Of a stretch of DNA of 64,000 nt, positions 9,583 through 17,497 are shown piece after piece (position 1 is the stretch's first letter; the number at the start of each line of letters is the position of its first letter). The stretch covers positions 248,001 to 312,000 of the forward strand of contig NZ_JASDDK010000001.1 of the NCBI RefSeq assembly GCF_030407435.1, read 5' to 3'. Below the pieces are notes generated by a model that searched no databases, was not told where the DNA came from, and saw nothing but the letters and a program-made list of their open reading frames with translations. The position numbers and the translations under genes are program-made. The DNA is from Winogradskyella bathintestinalis. Lineage in GTDB: Bacteria > Bacteroidota > Bacteroidia > Flavobacteriales > Flavobacteriaceae.

Positions 9583-9948
9583 CTACTGCGGTTTGTTCTT
9601 ATGGATTTCATCCAATAGGATTTCAATGTCCTTTGCATCCACATCATTCTTCTGCACAAAAAATGACACCATACTTTTAAAAGAGCCTTGAAAATAATTA
9701 TCTACTAATTTATTGATAGATTGATTACTATAAGATTCCTTAGCGACTAACGGATAATAGACATGACCTTTACCTTGTTTTTCGTAATCCACAAAACCTT
9801 TGCTTTCCAAAATTCTAACTATAGTCGATACCGTATTATATGCTGGTTTAGGCTCAGGAAGGATATTGATAATCGATTTAACGTTGGCTTTTTTTAGCTG
9901 CCATAAGGCTTGCATTATCTCTTCTTCTGCTTTGGTTAATTGTTTCAT
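9583..9948 (-). CDS. BlaI/MecI/CopY family winged-helix repressor
   Basis: The 121-residue length, the N-terminal LTKAEEEIMQALW helix and the recognition region (PAYNTVSTIVRILESKGFV) are classic for BlaI/MecI repressors. These bind dyad operators as dimers and are inactivated by cleavage by an M56 receptor protease. The conserved cleavage region and C-terminal dimerisation helices are present (GHVYYPLVAKESYSNQSINKL). The receptor gene lies directly downstream on the same strand. The twin dyad at 10031-10064 upstream is the likely operator, implying autoregulation. It is a chromosomal flavobacterial copy with no beta-lactamase nearby, so the regulon is probably not antibiotic resistance. Confidence 0.9.
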   Translation of the reverse strand: MKQLTKAEEEIMQALWQLKKANVKSIINILPEPKPAYNTVSTIVRILESKGFVDYEKQGKGHVYYPLVAKESYSNQSINKLVDNYFQGSFKSMVSFFVQKNDVDAKDIEILLDEIHKNKPQ

Positions 9949-10023
9949 TATATACTGAACTGATTTGAAAATTGCATTTATTTTAAATAAAATTCTTTTT
10001 ATTAATACTAAGAAATCACACTA

Positions 10024-10064
10024 CAAATATAACTAATTTTTTAGTTTGAACTAATTTTTTAGTT
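10024..10064 (-). promoter_or_regulatory. Promoter and twin operator of the blaI-like gene
   Basis: Two identical 16-base dyads (AACTAATTTTTTAGTT) lie at 10031-10046 and 10049-10064, 18 bases start to start. Each has arms AACTAA/TTAGTT around four thymines. On the minus strand they sit immediately upstream of TATATTTG (10024-10031), a match to the Bacteroidota -7 consensus TAnnTTTG, about 76 bases ahead of the repressor start. Position and symmetry fit binding of the dimeric BlaI-type repressor over the -33 region. Binding is inferred. Confidence 0.65.
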
Positions 10065-10141
10065 ATAAATAGTGTTTATGCATTTTTTATGTCGAGATGA
10101 TATTTTGAAATAATACTGAGTTTCGGCTGCGCAGATAAAAG

Positions 10142-10180
10142 AAAAAACCTAGTAACTAAGATTGTTACTAGGTTAATTTT
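10142..10180 (-). terminator. Rho-independent terminator
   Basis: A perfect ten-base stem (ACCTAGTAAC at 10147-10156 with GTTACTAGGT at 10164-10173) has a seven-base loop. On the minus strand it is followed by a run of six thymines. It is the first strong terminator downstream of the response-regulator gene that stops at 10375. Confidence 0.75.
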
Positions 10181-10267
10181 CTTGCTATTAATTCAACAAC
10201 GATTTAAAATTGGGATTAATTAATTCTTGTTGACGATACAAATATATGTTAGTCTTTTAACTTTTTG

Positions 10268-10306
10268 CTGTGGAAAAACCGCAGACTTACTGCGGAAAAA
10301 CCGTAG
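10268..10306. repeat. Tandem near-identical mini-hairpins
   Basis: Two 17-base units, CTGTGGAAAAACCGCAG (10268-10284) and CTGCGGAAAAACCGTAG (10290-10306), sit in tandem. Each can form a six-base stem with one G-T type pair around five adenines, and the mismatch is on the opposite arm in the two units. They lie between the response-regulator stop and its terminator, in the predicted 3' untranslated region. Confidence 0.55.
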
Positions 10307-10318
10307 TTTCCTTGTTCT

Positions 10319-10340
10319 ATAGTGCGTAGAAGCGCACTAT
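10319..10340. other. Eight-base perfect hairpin in 3' region
   Basis: ATAGTGCG at 10319-10326 pairs perfectly with CGCACTAT at 10333-10340 around a six-base loop. There is no thymine run on either side, so it is not a classical terminator. Together with the tandem mini-hairpins it fills the 330 bases between the response-regulator gene and the blaI-like promoter. No gene is seen there. Confidence 0.45.
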
Positions 10341-10374
10341 TAGATCGAAAAAGATACCGATTATAACTGCGCTC

Positions 10375-11043
10375 TTACAGATAGCCTTTATTCTTAGCCT
10401 TTTTTAATAGTGTTTCGTCTTTACCATCCTCTACTGAAAACAAAATTTTTAACTGTTTTTTTCGTTTTTCAATACCACTGGTTGAAATGCCTATATATTC
10501 ATTTAGACTTTTAGTTCTTATACCTTGTGCCAATAAATGTAGAATCTTACGATTGATATCATCTACATAAATATCACTAGACACTGTTTTCTTTAAATAA
10601 TTATTAACCGTACTACTGTAATATGGAGGAGATTTCAGTATTTGCTGAAAGCCGTCTGCTAATTCCATGGAGGTTAAATCACTTTTAATAAGAAACCCTT
10701 GAGGATCAATTTCTTTAATAATATTATGAATTCTAAAGGTTTCGTTAAACATGGTAAGAATTACAATCTTAGTTCTAGGCATCAATTTTTTTGCTAACAA
10801 GGCTAAATCTTCGCCAGAGGCATATTTTCCATCCTCAGAAGCCGGCAAACTAATATCAAAAAAACAGAGGTGATAAGGATATTTCTTTGAGGCTTGCTCA
10901 ATCATTGCAACGGCTTCATCACAATTATGTGCCGTATCAATTTGCAAGCTTTGATCGTCTTGTTTGGTGGCTAGTAATACGTTTTGATAACCCTCAATAA
11001 TAATGGGGTGGTCATCTACCATTAAGATTTTAATATGGTTCAT
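10375..11043 (-). CDS. Two-component response regulator, NarL/LuxR-like
   Basis: The receiver domain (residues 1-135) shows the acidic pair in MVDDHP, the phospho-acceptor aspartate in CFFDISLP near residue 62, a threonine in VILTMF and a lysine in FLIKSD. A helix-turn-helix output region occupies about residues 155-222 (INRKILHLLAQGIRTKSLNEYIGIS), a divergent form of the LuxR type. Its start codon overlaps the stop of the histidine kinase gene by four bases, so kinase and regulator are translationally coupled. Target genes are not evident. The DNA-binding part deviates from textbook LuxR helices, so the exact output family is less certain than the receiver. Confidence 0.9.
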   Translation of the reverse strand: MNHIKILMVDDHPIIIEGYQNVLLATKQDDQSLQIDTAHNCDEAVAMIEQASKKYPYHLCFFDISLPASEDGKYASGEDLALLAKKLMPRTKIVILTMFNETFRIHNIIKEIDPQGFLIKSDLTSMELADGFQQILKSPPYYSSTVNNYLKKTVSSDIYVDDINRKILHLLAQGIRTKSLNEYIGISTSGIEKRKKQLKILFSVEDGKDETLLKKAKNKGYL

Positions 11044-13073
11044 TTAGATTGATTTATGTAGGGAATCGTAACACTCACTTTTGTACCATGGGTAGACTTT
11101 GAGATAAAATCAATTTGTCCGTCTATATCTTCAACACGAGATTTGATGTTTTTTAAGCCAATACCCTTTTTCTTTTTGGAGATATCAAAGCCATCCCCAT
11201 CGTCTATAATATCTAAGCAAATTAAGTTTTTTTTCAAAGAAATACTAATCTCTATAATTTTAGCATTAGCATGTTTATAGATGTTTTGCATACATTCTTG
11301 TATAATTCTATAAATATTAATCTTTATTTTATTAGATACTAAATCCCAACTAATATCATCTGTAGAATTAAACTCATAATTTAGATTATATGCTACAGTT
11401 TGCATCTCAATAAGCTCTTCAATTATATCTATAAATCCAGAACCCGCTACAAAATCGGTATTTAACTCATGAGAAATTTTACGTATCTCTTGTTCTATAG
11501 TTTGAAGTTGACTAATATATTTTGCCCTAGTCATCATGGCTTCTTTTCCTTCATTAAAATTGATGCTATCTAAACTTAACCGCACACCGAACAATGCACC
11601 TAAAACACCATCGTGCAACTCTTTAGAAACTCGAATTTTCTCTTTGGCTCTTGCTTCATCAACTTTATCTTGTTGCCCTAACATTAAGTTATAAATATCT
11701 TCATTTGCTTTCTGTTGTGTCTGTACTAACGCTAACTTTCTATTTTTTGCGCGCTGAGAAATTATAACATAGACCAAAATCACAGTGAGAAGTAAACCAA
11801 TGGATAGAATTAATAAATATAAATTTTCTTTTGAAATTTGCTTGTTCTTAGCCTCTAGTTGATCGGTTTCGTAAGCTATTCTGGCGAATTTATTTCTAAC
11901 CTTTCGCTCATTTTTTAGCAAACTATCACTCAATAGTATGTGCTTCTCTAAGTATTTTTTACTCAAGTTACCTTTTGTTAAATCAGCTAATAATAACATC
12001 GACTCTAAATAGAGCTCGTTAATTGGAATAGCGCCAGAAATTTTATAACTTTCTTTGGCGTAAACTAAAGCTGAATCACGTTTTGCATTCGTTTTATAGA
12101 ACTTCGCCAAATCTATTGAAATAGCCAATTTTGTATAAGAATCATCTATGCTGTCAGCAATTTTTAGTGCCCTTTTAAAGTCTTTTTCTAAATTCTCATA
12201 CTCATAATTGCCTTCTAAAAATTTAGTAAAAGCATAATTGCCTAATATTAATGCATAAAACATTATGTCCTCTTCTTTTAAACTAGTGACTCCACTAAGT
12301 TCATTGTAAATCCCTAAAGCTTTATCATAATTATGTTTAGCTCTGTAGGGTAGCGCCAAATTATGAAGTGATTCTAAATATAAATTTCGGCTATCATCAA
12401 TTTTTTTCGTTAAATTAATTGCTTGGTTGTGATAATCAATTGATTTATCATAATTTTCAAGTTTATAAGAAACCTTACCTAAATGGTTAGTAACGCGGTA
12501 CCTGTCGCTAAGTATATCTCTATAATTTAGTTTATTATATAACCTTAAAGCCTCTATAGCATTTTGTTCACTTCCTAAGTAATCTTTTTCTTGATCTTGA
12601 ATAGCAGCAATACTAAACAATACTTCAGCCTTTTGTTTTAACATGGCCTTGATACTAAAATAATCTAAAGCTTTAATAAAATGTTGATAAGCGGCTGTAT
12701 TGTCCTCACTAATTTCATAGTAATACCAACCTAAATTTTTGTTGGTATATGCGATAGCAGAAGAATCTCTAAGTTTTTGTGCTAGATTTAAATTTTTGAG
12801 ACTCACGTTTTTGAAATTATCAAAATCGCCATTTATTAAATAGTTAAAACTCAAATCTCTATTCGCTCTAAGAACAAGCGAATCAATTCCCATTTCTGAA
12901 GCTATGGTACTTGCTTTTATAGAATAACTAAGTCTAGAATTACTAGACAAGCTTGCATCTTTAGACAACTCTCTTAAACTATCAAGTGAGTCTAATAATA
13001 ACCTATTAGATTGCCCGTGAAGTTGATTTACAAAAGAAAGACAAATGAAAAATAAAATTAATCTACTGGTCAA
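11040..13073 (-). CDS. Sensor histidine kinase with periplasmic TPR domain
   Basis: The 677-residue protein starts at a TTG (13073), which places a signal peptide (LILFFICLSFVNQLHG) at the N-terminus; no nearby in-frame ATG does so. Residues 25-400 contain TPR-type helices in the periplasm. One membrane helix follows (LYLLILSIGLLLTVILVYVI), then a coiled coil. The HisKA_3 phospho-acceptor motif is KELHDGVLGALFG. The C-terminal HATPase has an N box (ECMQNIYKHANA) and G boxes (DDGDGF, GIGLKNI). It would phosphorylate the response regulator encoded directly downstream. TPR-type sensors of this shape are common in Bacteroidota, and their ligands are mostly unknown. Confidence 0.92.
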   Translation of the reverse strand: MTSRLILFFICLSFVNQLHGQSNRLLLDSLDSLRELSKDASLSSNSRLSYSIKASTIASEMGIDSLVLRANRDLSFNYLINGDFDNFKNVSLKNLNLAQKLRDSSAIAYTNKNLGWYYYEISEDNTAAYQHFIKALDYFSIKAMLKQKAEVLFSIAAIQDQEKDYLGSEQNAIEALRLYNKLNYRDILSDRYRVTNHLGKVSYKLENYDKSIDYHNQAINLTKKIDDSRNLYLESLHNLALPYRAKHNYDKALGIYNELSGVTSLKEEDIMFYALILGNYAFTKFLEGNYEYENLEKDFKRALKIADSIDDSYTKLAISIDLAKFYKTNAKRDSALVYAKESYKISGAIPINELYLESMLLLADLTKGNLSKKYLEKHILLSDSLLKNERKVRNKFARIAYETDQLEAKNKQISKENLYLLILSIGLLLTVILVYVIISQRAKNRKLALVQTQQKANEDIYNLMLGQQDKVDEARAKEKIRVSKELHDGVLGALFGVRLSLDSINFNEGKEAMMTRAKYISQLQTIEQEIRKISHELNTDFVAGSGFIDIIEELIEMQTVAYNLNYEFNSTDDISWDLVSNKIKINIYRIIQECMQNIYKHANAKIIEISISLKKNLICLDIIDDGDGFDISKKKKGIGLKNIKSRVEDIDGQIDFISKSTHGTKVSVTIPYINQSK

Positions 13074-13095
13074 AAAAAATACTATGTTATAAAAC

Positions 13096-13123
13096 CAAAG
13101 TTAGATTTTTTTTATTGAACAAT
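13096..13123 (-). promoter_or_regulatory. Candidate promoter of the kinase operon
   Basis: On the minus strand TAACTTTG (13103 to 13096) matches the Bacteroidota -7 box TAnnTTTG, and an ATTG that could serve as -33 element lies about 16 bases further upstream (13123-13120). The box is 23 bases ahead of the TTG start at 13073. The -33 match is imperfect. Confidence 0.35.
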
Positions 13124-13142
13124 TGTAAACTTCCTTTTTGAT

Positions 13143-13179
13143 TATAAAAAAAACAAAGCCCATAACCAAGTTATGAGCT
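13143..13179 (-). terminator. Rho-independent terminator of the small secreted protein gene
   Basis: AGCCCATAAC (13157-13166) pairs with GTTATGAGCT (13170-13179) with one wobble position and a three-base loop. On the minus strand it is followed by a thymine-rich tract (TTTGTTTTTTTT). It ends the transcript whose coding part stops at 13204. Confidence 0.7.
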
Positions 13180-13203
13180 CCGATACTTTTATTATAAACA
13201 AAA

Positions 13204-13377
13204 TTAACCTTGTGTAGGTGGTTTAAGTTTTGTTTTTTTTCCGTGTGCTAATAAGTCTATTTTAGTTGGCTGACTGATTTCAGCCTTTTCTAAAAATAAA
13301 TTGGGTTCAGATTGCACGCCAGATACAGTTAATAATAATAATGTAGCTAAAGCAAAAGTAATTTTTAGGGTTTTCAT
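13204..13377 (-). CDS. Small secreted peptide, unknown function
   Basis: The ATG at 13377 is preferred over the one at 13413 because it gives a clean signal peptide at once (KTLKITFALATLLLLTVSGVQS), leaving a mature peptide of only about 35 residues. That peptide is rich in lysine and threonine and ends in KTKLKPPTQG. No cysteines, lipobox or known domain are present. It has its own terminator and lies upstream of the histidine kinase operon on the same strand. It could be a small exported product of that system, but the sequence does not show this. Confidence 0.55.
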   Translation of the reverse strand: MKTLKITFALATLLLLTVSGVQSEPNLFLEKAEISQPTKIDLLAHGKKTKLKPPTQG

Positions 13378-13495
13378 AAGTATTAAATTAGGGTTAAAAT
13401 TAGTTAACATCAATATTTGTAGTTCTAAATACTACGCTTTGTGAGGGGAGGGGAATGGATTATTAACTTGTTTTAGGGGAAACCTAAAATTTATA

Positions 13496-13512
13496 CCAAA
13501 TTTAAAATTTGG
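13496..13512. promoter_or_regulatory. Perfect 17-base palindrome in a gene-free stretch
   Basis: CCAAATTT and AAATTTGG flank a single central adenine at 13496-13512. It lies about 120 bases upstream of the small secreted protein gene. The 730 bases from 13378 to 14108 hold no gene: apart from this dyad and the 182-base att repeat, nothing else is recognised there. Confidence 0.35.
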
Positions 13513-13846
13513 CACGTTATCTATACACCTAAATTTCTAGAATATCTTAGCTCAAAACAAAATACGTTTAAGCCATTTGAGTGTATTTTTAAAAGTACAA
13601 ATATAGCCGTATTTTTGACATCTCCTAATTATTCATCGATAAAGTGCTTGTATTTGACGACTAAAAACAATTTTATGTTCATAAACTGTTGATAACTCGA
13701 CATTTACTCAATAAGATTTTTTTGGTTAATTTAAAAAAAGATTGGTCAACGTCTCTAATAACCCAACTCATCATTAACCATTCTTAATGTCGTCAATTAT
13801 AATATTTGAGTTATGAGTTTGAAGTGTGCAGTACTCTGAATCTATA

Positions 13847-14028
13847 TAAAACAAAAAAGCATCCCAATCTTCTTATTCAGAAAAAAGGAAAGCTTCTCAT
13901 TGGATTACCAAATCACTTTGGTAAACTACATCCAAGATTTCTCTTGGAACAACACAACGTCTTTAAATTGCTTAAAAAAAGCCTCAATTTCTTGAAGCTT
14001 CTTTTTGCAATTTTAGCGGTCTGGACGG
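13847..14028. repeat. Left attachment-site repeat (tRNA-Asp 3' end plus flank)
   Basis: This 182-base sequence is repeated without a mismatch at 32545-32726. Its right end (about 14017-14028) is the complement of the last bases of a tRNA-Asp acceptor strand (CCGTCCAGACC-G). Further left on the minus strand comes a stem-loop with a thymine run (AAGCTTC...GAGGCTT, then T7), which would be the tRNA terminator. To the left the matching sequence stops at 13846, in ordinary intergenic DNA. It marks the left junction of the 18.7-kb island. Confidence 0.9.
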
Positions 14029-14108
14029 ATTAAATTGTATTAAATATAAGTAACTAATCCCCAGATGTTTAACTAATACCATCAAAAAGAATAAGCCTAA
14101 TTATAAGC

Positions 14109-14450
14109 CTATTGAAATTTATGTTTGATGTCTTTTATCTCTAAAATTGTCAAATTTGCTTCTCTATCATAAATATAATTAATATCACATTTATTACAAA
14201 TTAAAAGTTTGATAGAATCAAATAAAACATATCCTTCAAACTTATATACTACTTTGGCTAATATATCAGCATTATAAAATAAAAGCATATCAACTAAGCT
14301 TCCATAATCTAAACTAGAGCATAGTTTTTTACTACACCTGTAAACATCATATTCATATTTACCTATTATTACGGTTTCAACATCTTCAAGTTCAAATTCA
14401 TGAAGCTCATATTGTTCACCAATTGTAAAAGGTGGTTTTTTCTTTTTCAT
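14109..14450 (-). CDS. Hypothetical protein, island left end
   Basis: The start at 14450 is preferred. A longer reading frame to 14483 would begin inside a strong terminator hairpin, and the 14450 ATG gives MKKKKPPFTIGEQYELHEFE. The 113-residue product is soluble, with four cysteines including a CSKKLC pair and an ICNKC pair that could form a metal site, and no membrane segment. I do not recognise the family. It is the last gene before the left att repeat. It is separated by a terminator from the next gene on the same strand, so it is probably transcribed on its own. Confidence 0.5.
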   Translation of the reverse strand: MKKKKPPFTIGEQYELHEFELEDVETVIIGKYEYDVYRCSKKLCSSLDYGSLVDMLLFYNADILAKVVYKFEGYVLFDSIKLLICNKCDINYIYDREANLTILEIKDIKHKFQ

Positions 14451-14460
14451 AACAATTGGG

Positions 14461-14514
14461 TATAAAAATGCCACCTGTGTCAAAGTGCTGTATTAGTGTT
14501 TGACACAGGTGGCA
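14461..14514 (-). terminator. Long-stem rho-independent terminator
   Basis: A perfect 16-base stem (TGCCACCTGTGTCAAA at 14469-14484 with its complement at 14499-14514) surrounds a 14-base loop. On the minus strand it is followed by TTTTT. It lies 20 bases beyond the stop of the gene at 14535-15104. The unusually long perfect stem could also be an operator-like dyad for the downstream gene. Confidence 0.7.
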
Positions 14515-14534
14515 AATAATTACTTATTAAAAAA

Positions 14535-15104
14535 TTAATTTAGTTTGTCTAATTTCAGTTCTTCCAATAAATCCCAGTAGGTATTATTGAAAGTATTTGT
14601 GAATTCTATGGTGTATTGGAAATCCTTTCTATCAATAAATAGCACTCTTTCTTTATCTTTTAAAAAAGTTACTTGTAGATGAATTTCATTTTCCATTTCA
14701 TCCTCTTCCCCAAAATAATCAAGGGAAAACATTAAGTATTTATCAGCACCCAAGTACTCATTTTTAGCTAACCATTCTCTTACTTTTTGATGGTTATTTT
14801 TAATATTCTTATAAATAGCCATTTCTTTCTTGAAGTACTCCTCATGCTCATGCTGTTCTGTTAATTCATTTAAGGTCTTGTAGATATGTAAAAACTTTTC
14901 TTCTGGTATTCTTGCTTGAATATAATTTGGTAATCTTATCCTTTTACCATTTATGAAGTGCATGAAATGTTCTGATTCTTCCTTTTTAATTCTTTTGTAA
15001 TCTTCGCCGTATTTCAATAGCCAATATTCAATTTTATCCAGACTGTAAATACCATCAAGGGAAAGAGATTCAAATTCTTGTATGTAATTTTGAATAAAAT
15101 TCAC
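14535..15104 (-). CDS. Hypothetical protein, likely partner of the upstream membrane protein
   Basis: The reading frame begins at a GTG (15104), eight bases after the stop of the upstream gene, giving 189 residues. The protein is acidic and mostly alpha-helical in appearance (long runs of E/K, for example HEHEEYFKKEMAIYKNIKNNHQ). A C-terminal part has beta-like strands (IHLQVTFLKDKERVLFIDRKDF). No signal peptide or membrane segment is present. I do not recognise a family. Tight spacing suggests it is made together with the membrane protein of 15113-15934. A terminator follows directly. Confidence 0.5.
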   Translation of the reverse strand: MNFIQNYIQEFESLSLDGIYSLDKIEYWLLKYGEDYKRIKKEESEHFMHFINGKRIRLPNYIQARIPEEKFLHIYKTLNELTEQHEHEEYFKKEMAIYKNIKNNHQKVREWLAKNEYLGADKYLMFSLDYFGEEDEMENEIHLQVTFLKDKERVLFIDRKDFQYTIEFTNTFNNTYWDLLEELKLDKLN

Positions 15105-15112
15105 TTACAGGA

Positions 15113-15934
15113 TTATCTTCTAATACTTTTAATAAAAGATTTTATTCTATCATAAAAAATAGTATTTCTTATAACTATTGCTAACAACAAGAGTCCTAAA
15201 AAAGTAAACAGAAACCACTCCCAACAAAAGCTATATCCATTAAGCTCAAAAAAAGAATCTTGTGATTTAACATAATCCAGATAAGCATCTTTTTGCCATT
15301 CTGTTTTTTTTAATGAGGCTTTCCTCAAAAAGTATTCATTAGACAACTCTTTGTATTTAAAACCAAAATAAGTACTAACAAGAAATGATAAAGCTGTAAT
15401 TATAATATAGAATCTAAAAGATTTAACCTTTTTAATATATTTAACTAGCAATAAAACTATCAGACTGACTAAAAGAGTAACTGAGATAACTATCAAGACA
15501 TCATTTGAATCCTTATCAATCTGCTCATCTTGGTTTTCATCTTTTACAGAAACTTTAAAATCACTTTTTATTTGATTATTTTCTAATTCGATTTCTTTAA
15601 TTGCTGCTTGATAGTAAGGACTATCATTTAAATAAGGATTTTGAACAGAAGTAGTGTCTTTAAGATATTTATTTATTTGATTTTTAGTAATTGCTATTTC
15701 TTGCTGAGTGTAAAGATTATTAGGGCTATTTGCATCTTCCTTAAATCCTATTTCTTCAAGTTTAGCCTTTCTTTGTTGCAGGGCTAAATACTCAGATTTA
15801 GTTTGAAATGATTCAATAACTTGTCCTTTATAAACTACCTCTTCAAGGTAATTACCATTACCATCAATTATTGCACCATGGTCTGTAACTTGGTATCCAA
15901 GACCTTGTAATAGTAAAATGTCCTTTTCATTCAT
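15113..15934 (-). CDS. Hypothetical membrane protein with N-terminal soluble region
   Basis: The 273-residue protein has a soluble region of about 145 residues (starting with a short GYQVTDHGAIIDGNGNYL segment) and then three hydrophobic helices: about residues 147-166 (VLIVISVTLLVSLIVLLLV), 173-190, and 236-257 (FLFTFLGLLLLAIVI). A charged loop lies between the second and third. No signal peptide is seen. The family is not recognised. Its ATG at 15934 faces the XRE repressor gene across a palindromic operator, so it is probably repressed by that protein, together with the gene downstream. Confidence 0.55.
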   Translation of the reverse strand: MNEKDILLLQGLGYQVTDHGAIIDGNGNYLEEVVYKGQVIESFQTKSEYLALQQRKAKLEEIGFKEDANSPNNLYTQQEIAITKNQINKYLKDTTSVQNPYLNDSPYYQAAIKEIELENNQIKSDFKVSVKDENQDEQIDKDSNDVLIVISVTLLVSLIVLLLVKYIKKVKSFRFYIIITALSFLVSTYFGFKYKELSNEYFLRKASLKKTEWQKDAYLDYVKSQDSFFELNGYSFCWEWFLFTFLGLLLLAIVIRNTIFYDRIKSFIKSIRR

Positions 15935-15976
15935 CAGATAAAGATGGTATTAAATTTAATCATCAAATATATTCAT

Positions 15977-16009
15977 TTATCATTTATGATAACCAACATA
16001 GTTATCATA
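15977..16009. promoter_or_regulatory. Overlapping palindromic operators between divergent genes
   Basis: Two perfect dyads overlap. TTATCAT-TT-ATGATAA occupies 15977-15992, and TATGATAAC-N7-GTTATCATA occupies 15985-16009, so they share the ATGATAA half. They sit between the leftward membrane-protein gene (start 15934) and the rightward XRE repressor gene (start 16044). This is the expected position for an autoregulated switch controlling both directions. Confidence 0.7.
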
Positions 16010-16043
16010 TATAACAACTTTGACTTGTCCATTAATCTAAAAA

Positions 16044-16277
16044 ATGACAGACAAAAAGAAGTTGCAAATAGCTATTGGTAAACGCATTAAAGAGTTGAGG
16101 GAAAGTAAAAACATCCAACAACAAGATGTTGCAGCAGCTTGTAATATAGAAAAGTCAAATTTTAGCCGAATTGAAGCTGGTAATACAAATCCAACAATTT
16201 ATACTTTAAGTAAAATTGCCAATAGATTGTCTATTACACTTTCTGAATTACTCTACTTTGAAAAAACTAAAAAATAG
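16044..16277 (+). CDS. XRE-family helix-turn-helix transcriptional regulator
   Basis: This 77-residue protein is a single lambda-Cro/C1-type HTH domain: IGKRIKELRESKNIQQQDVA, then AAACNIEKSNFSRIEAGNTN as turn and recognition helix, then TLSKIANRLSITLSELL. It has no second domain. Small XRE proteins of this kind act as DNA-binding dimers that control island or restriction genes. The dyads at 15977-16009 directly upstream are the probable operator. That would make it autoregulated and a regulator of the leftward hypothetical operon. Confidence 0.9.
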   Translation: MTDKKKLQIAIGKRIKELRESKNIQQQDVAAACNIEKSNFSRIEAGNTNPTIYTLSKIANRLSITLSELLYFEKTKK

Positions 16278-16346
16278 CTATTTATAACAATCTCTATCTA
16301 TTAGTTTGATTAAAAAATTGTCTAAAACGAGGTGTTTCAGCCTCAA

Positions 16347-16784
16347 TCACATTTGAGATTCATCTGAAAAACTATAATATCCATTCTTTGTAATTATTAA
16401 ATGGTCTAGCAAAGTAATATCAAGATAATTTCCTGCTTGTTTAAGTTTCTTTGTCAATATTAAATCGGCTTCACTTGGTTTTAAATTCCCTGATGGATGA
16501 TTATGAGCAACTATAATACTAGAAGCATTGCACTTTAGGGCTACACTATAAACCAATTTTGCATCTACCAAAGTTCCTGAAACACCACCCTTTGATAAAG
16601 GGTAAATTCCCAATACCTGATGATTTCTATTTAATAATAAGACTTTGAACTCTTCCTGATATTCAATAGTGTTCATTGACCAACAAGATTTCAATAATTC
16701 ATATGAATCTTTACTATTACTAATTTTAACCTTATGATTATTTCCTGAAGAGTAGGAAACTCTAATTTCTTTAATTGTATTCAT
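16347..16784 (-). CDS. RadC-like JAB (MPN+) domain protein
   Basis: The protein contains the JAMM metalloprotease-type signature AHNHPSGNLKPSEADL (H-x-H-P-S-G-x7-D, about residues 97-112), typical of the RadC/YeeS family, and is 145 residues long. That is short of full RadC because the N-terminal HhH region is absent. Such short RadC-like proteins are frequent on mobile elements and near defence genes, where their function is unsettled. Older claims of a DNA repair role are not supported. It precedes no obvious operon partner, although 16837-17283 lies 52 bases upstream on the same strand and could be cotranscribed. Confidence 0.88.
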   Translation of the reverse strand: MNTIKEIRVSYSSGNNHKVKISNSKDSYELLKSCWSMNTIEYQEEFKVLLLNRNHQVLGIYPLSKGGVSGTLVDAKLVYSVALKCNASSIIVAHNHPSGNLKPSEADLILTKKLKQAGNYLDITLLDHLIITKNGYYSFSDESQM

Positions 16785-16836
16785 TTTTAAAAAAAATTAA
16801 AATGCCCAAAACAAAATATTCTGGGCATTGATTAGA

Positions 16837-17283
16837 CTAACCTGCTATAAGAGGATGATTTTCTTCCTTTATAGCTTCACTTGAGACAAAATCATCAATA
16901 GTAGATTCACTTATGTCATCCTTTTTTGATGGTGTTTCAGGCTCATATTCATACCTATGAGATAATTCAATAATCTCACCTGTTTCCTTGATGGTATAAG
17001 AATATGGCTCACATTCCTTTTTCACAATTTTGCCAGGCATTTCAGTTCCAATAAGTGCCTCACAAGTTTCCTTGTCAAAGGTTGAACTTATACTGGCTTT
17101 TTTTGCAGTCGCATAAAAATTACCTGTTGATTTACTTTGAAGTAATTCCACTCCACCCTGAATAGTCAGAGCAAAGAATGTAGAACCATCTTCAGATTCT
17201 CTTTCATTGTAGTTAATAATTCGTACCATGTTTTTAATGTTTTGAGTTGAACTTTTGTTTTGTTCCAAAATGTCTTCTACCAT
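16837..17283 (-). CDS. Hypothetical protein, island accessory
   Basis: Two in-frame ATGs are possible: 17283 (148 residues) and 17229 (130 residues, starting MVRIINYNERESEDG). The shorter form looks better folded. The core has beta-strand character (FFALTIQGGVELLQ, YSYTIKETGEIIELSH) and the C-terminus is an acidic, disordered tail rich in S, D and E. No motif is recognised. Single-strand DNA-binding proteins share an acidic tail, but no OB-fold signature is convincing. It lies upstream of the RadC-like gene and divergent from the PIN-domain gene. Confidence 0.5.
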   Translation of the reverse strand: MVEDILEQNKSSTQNIKNMVRIINYNERESEDGSTFFALTIQGGVELLQSKSTGNFYATAKKASISSTFDKETCEALIGTEMPGKIVKKECEPYSYTIKETGEIIELSHRYEYEPETPSKKDDISESTIDDFVSSEAIKEENHPLIAG

Positions 17284-17497
17284 CAGCTAAAGAATAACAG
17301 CTATCACCTTGTTATAATTTTAGCCGACAAGATTATTTTTAGAATATATACTAAGGGGTGGGGTTTCCCTTTCGCAGAGGTTAGTGGGGGTGTTTAGCTA
17401 GGGTGCTTTGCATTTGCATTAGTGAACTCAGAAAAAAAATTTAAAAAATAAAATTCTTATTTAACTGTCTTATTTTACCTTTAAAAAAACATAAAAA

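Noticed and set aside
13806-14033. Rightward reading frame of 75 codons overlapping the left att repeat
   Set aside because: It reads through the 182-base repeat, the tRNA terminator and the tRNA-Asp 3' end, so its peptide is a by-product of an attachment site.
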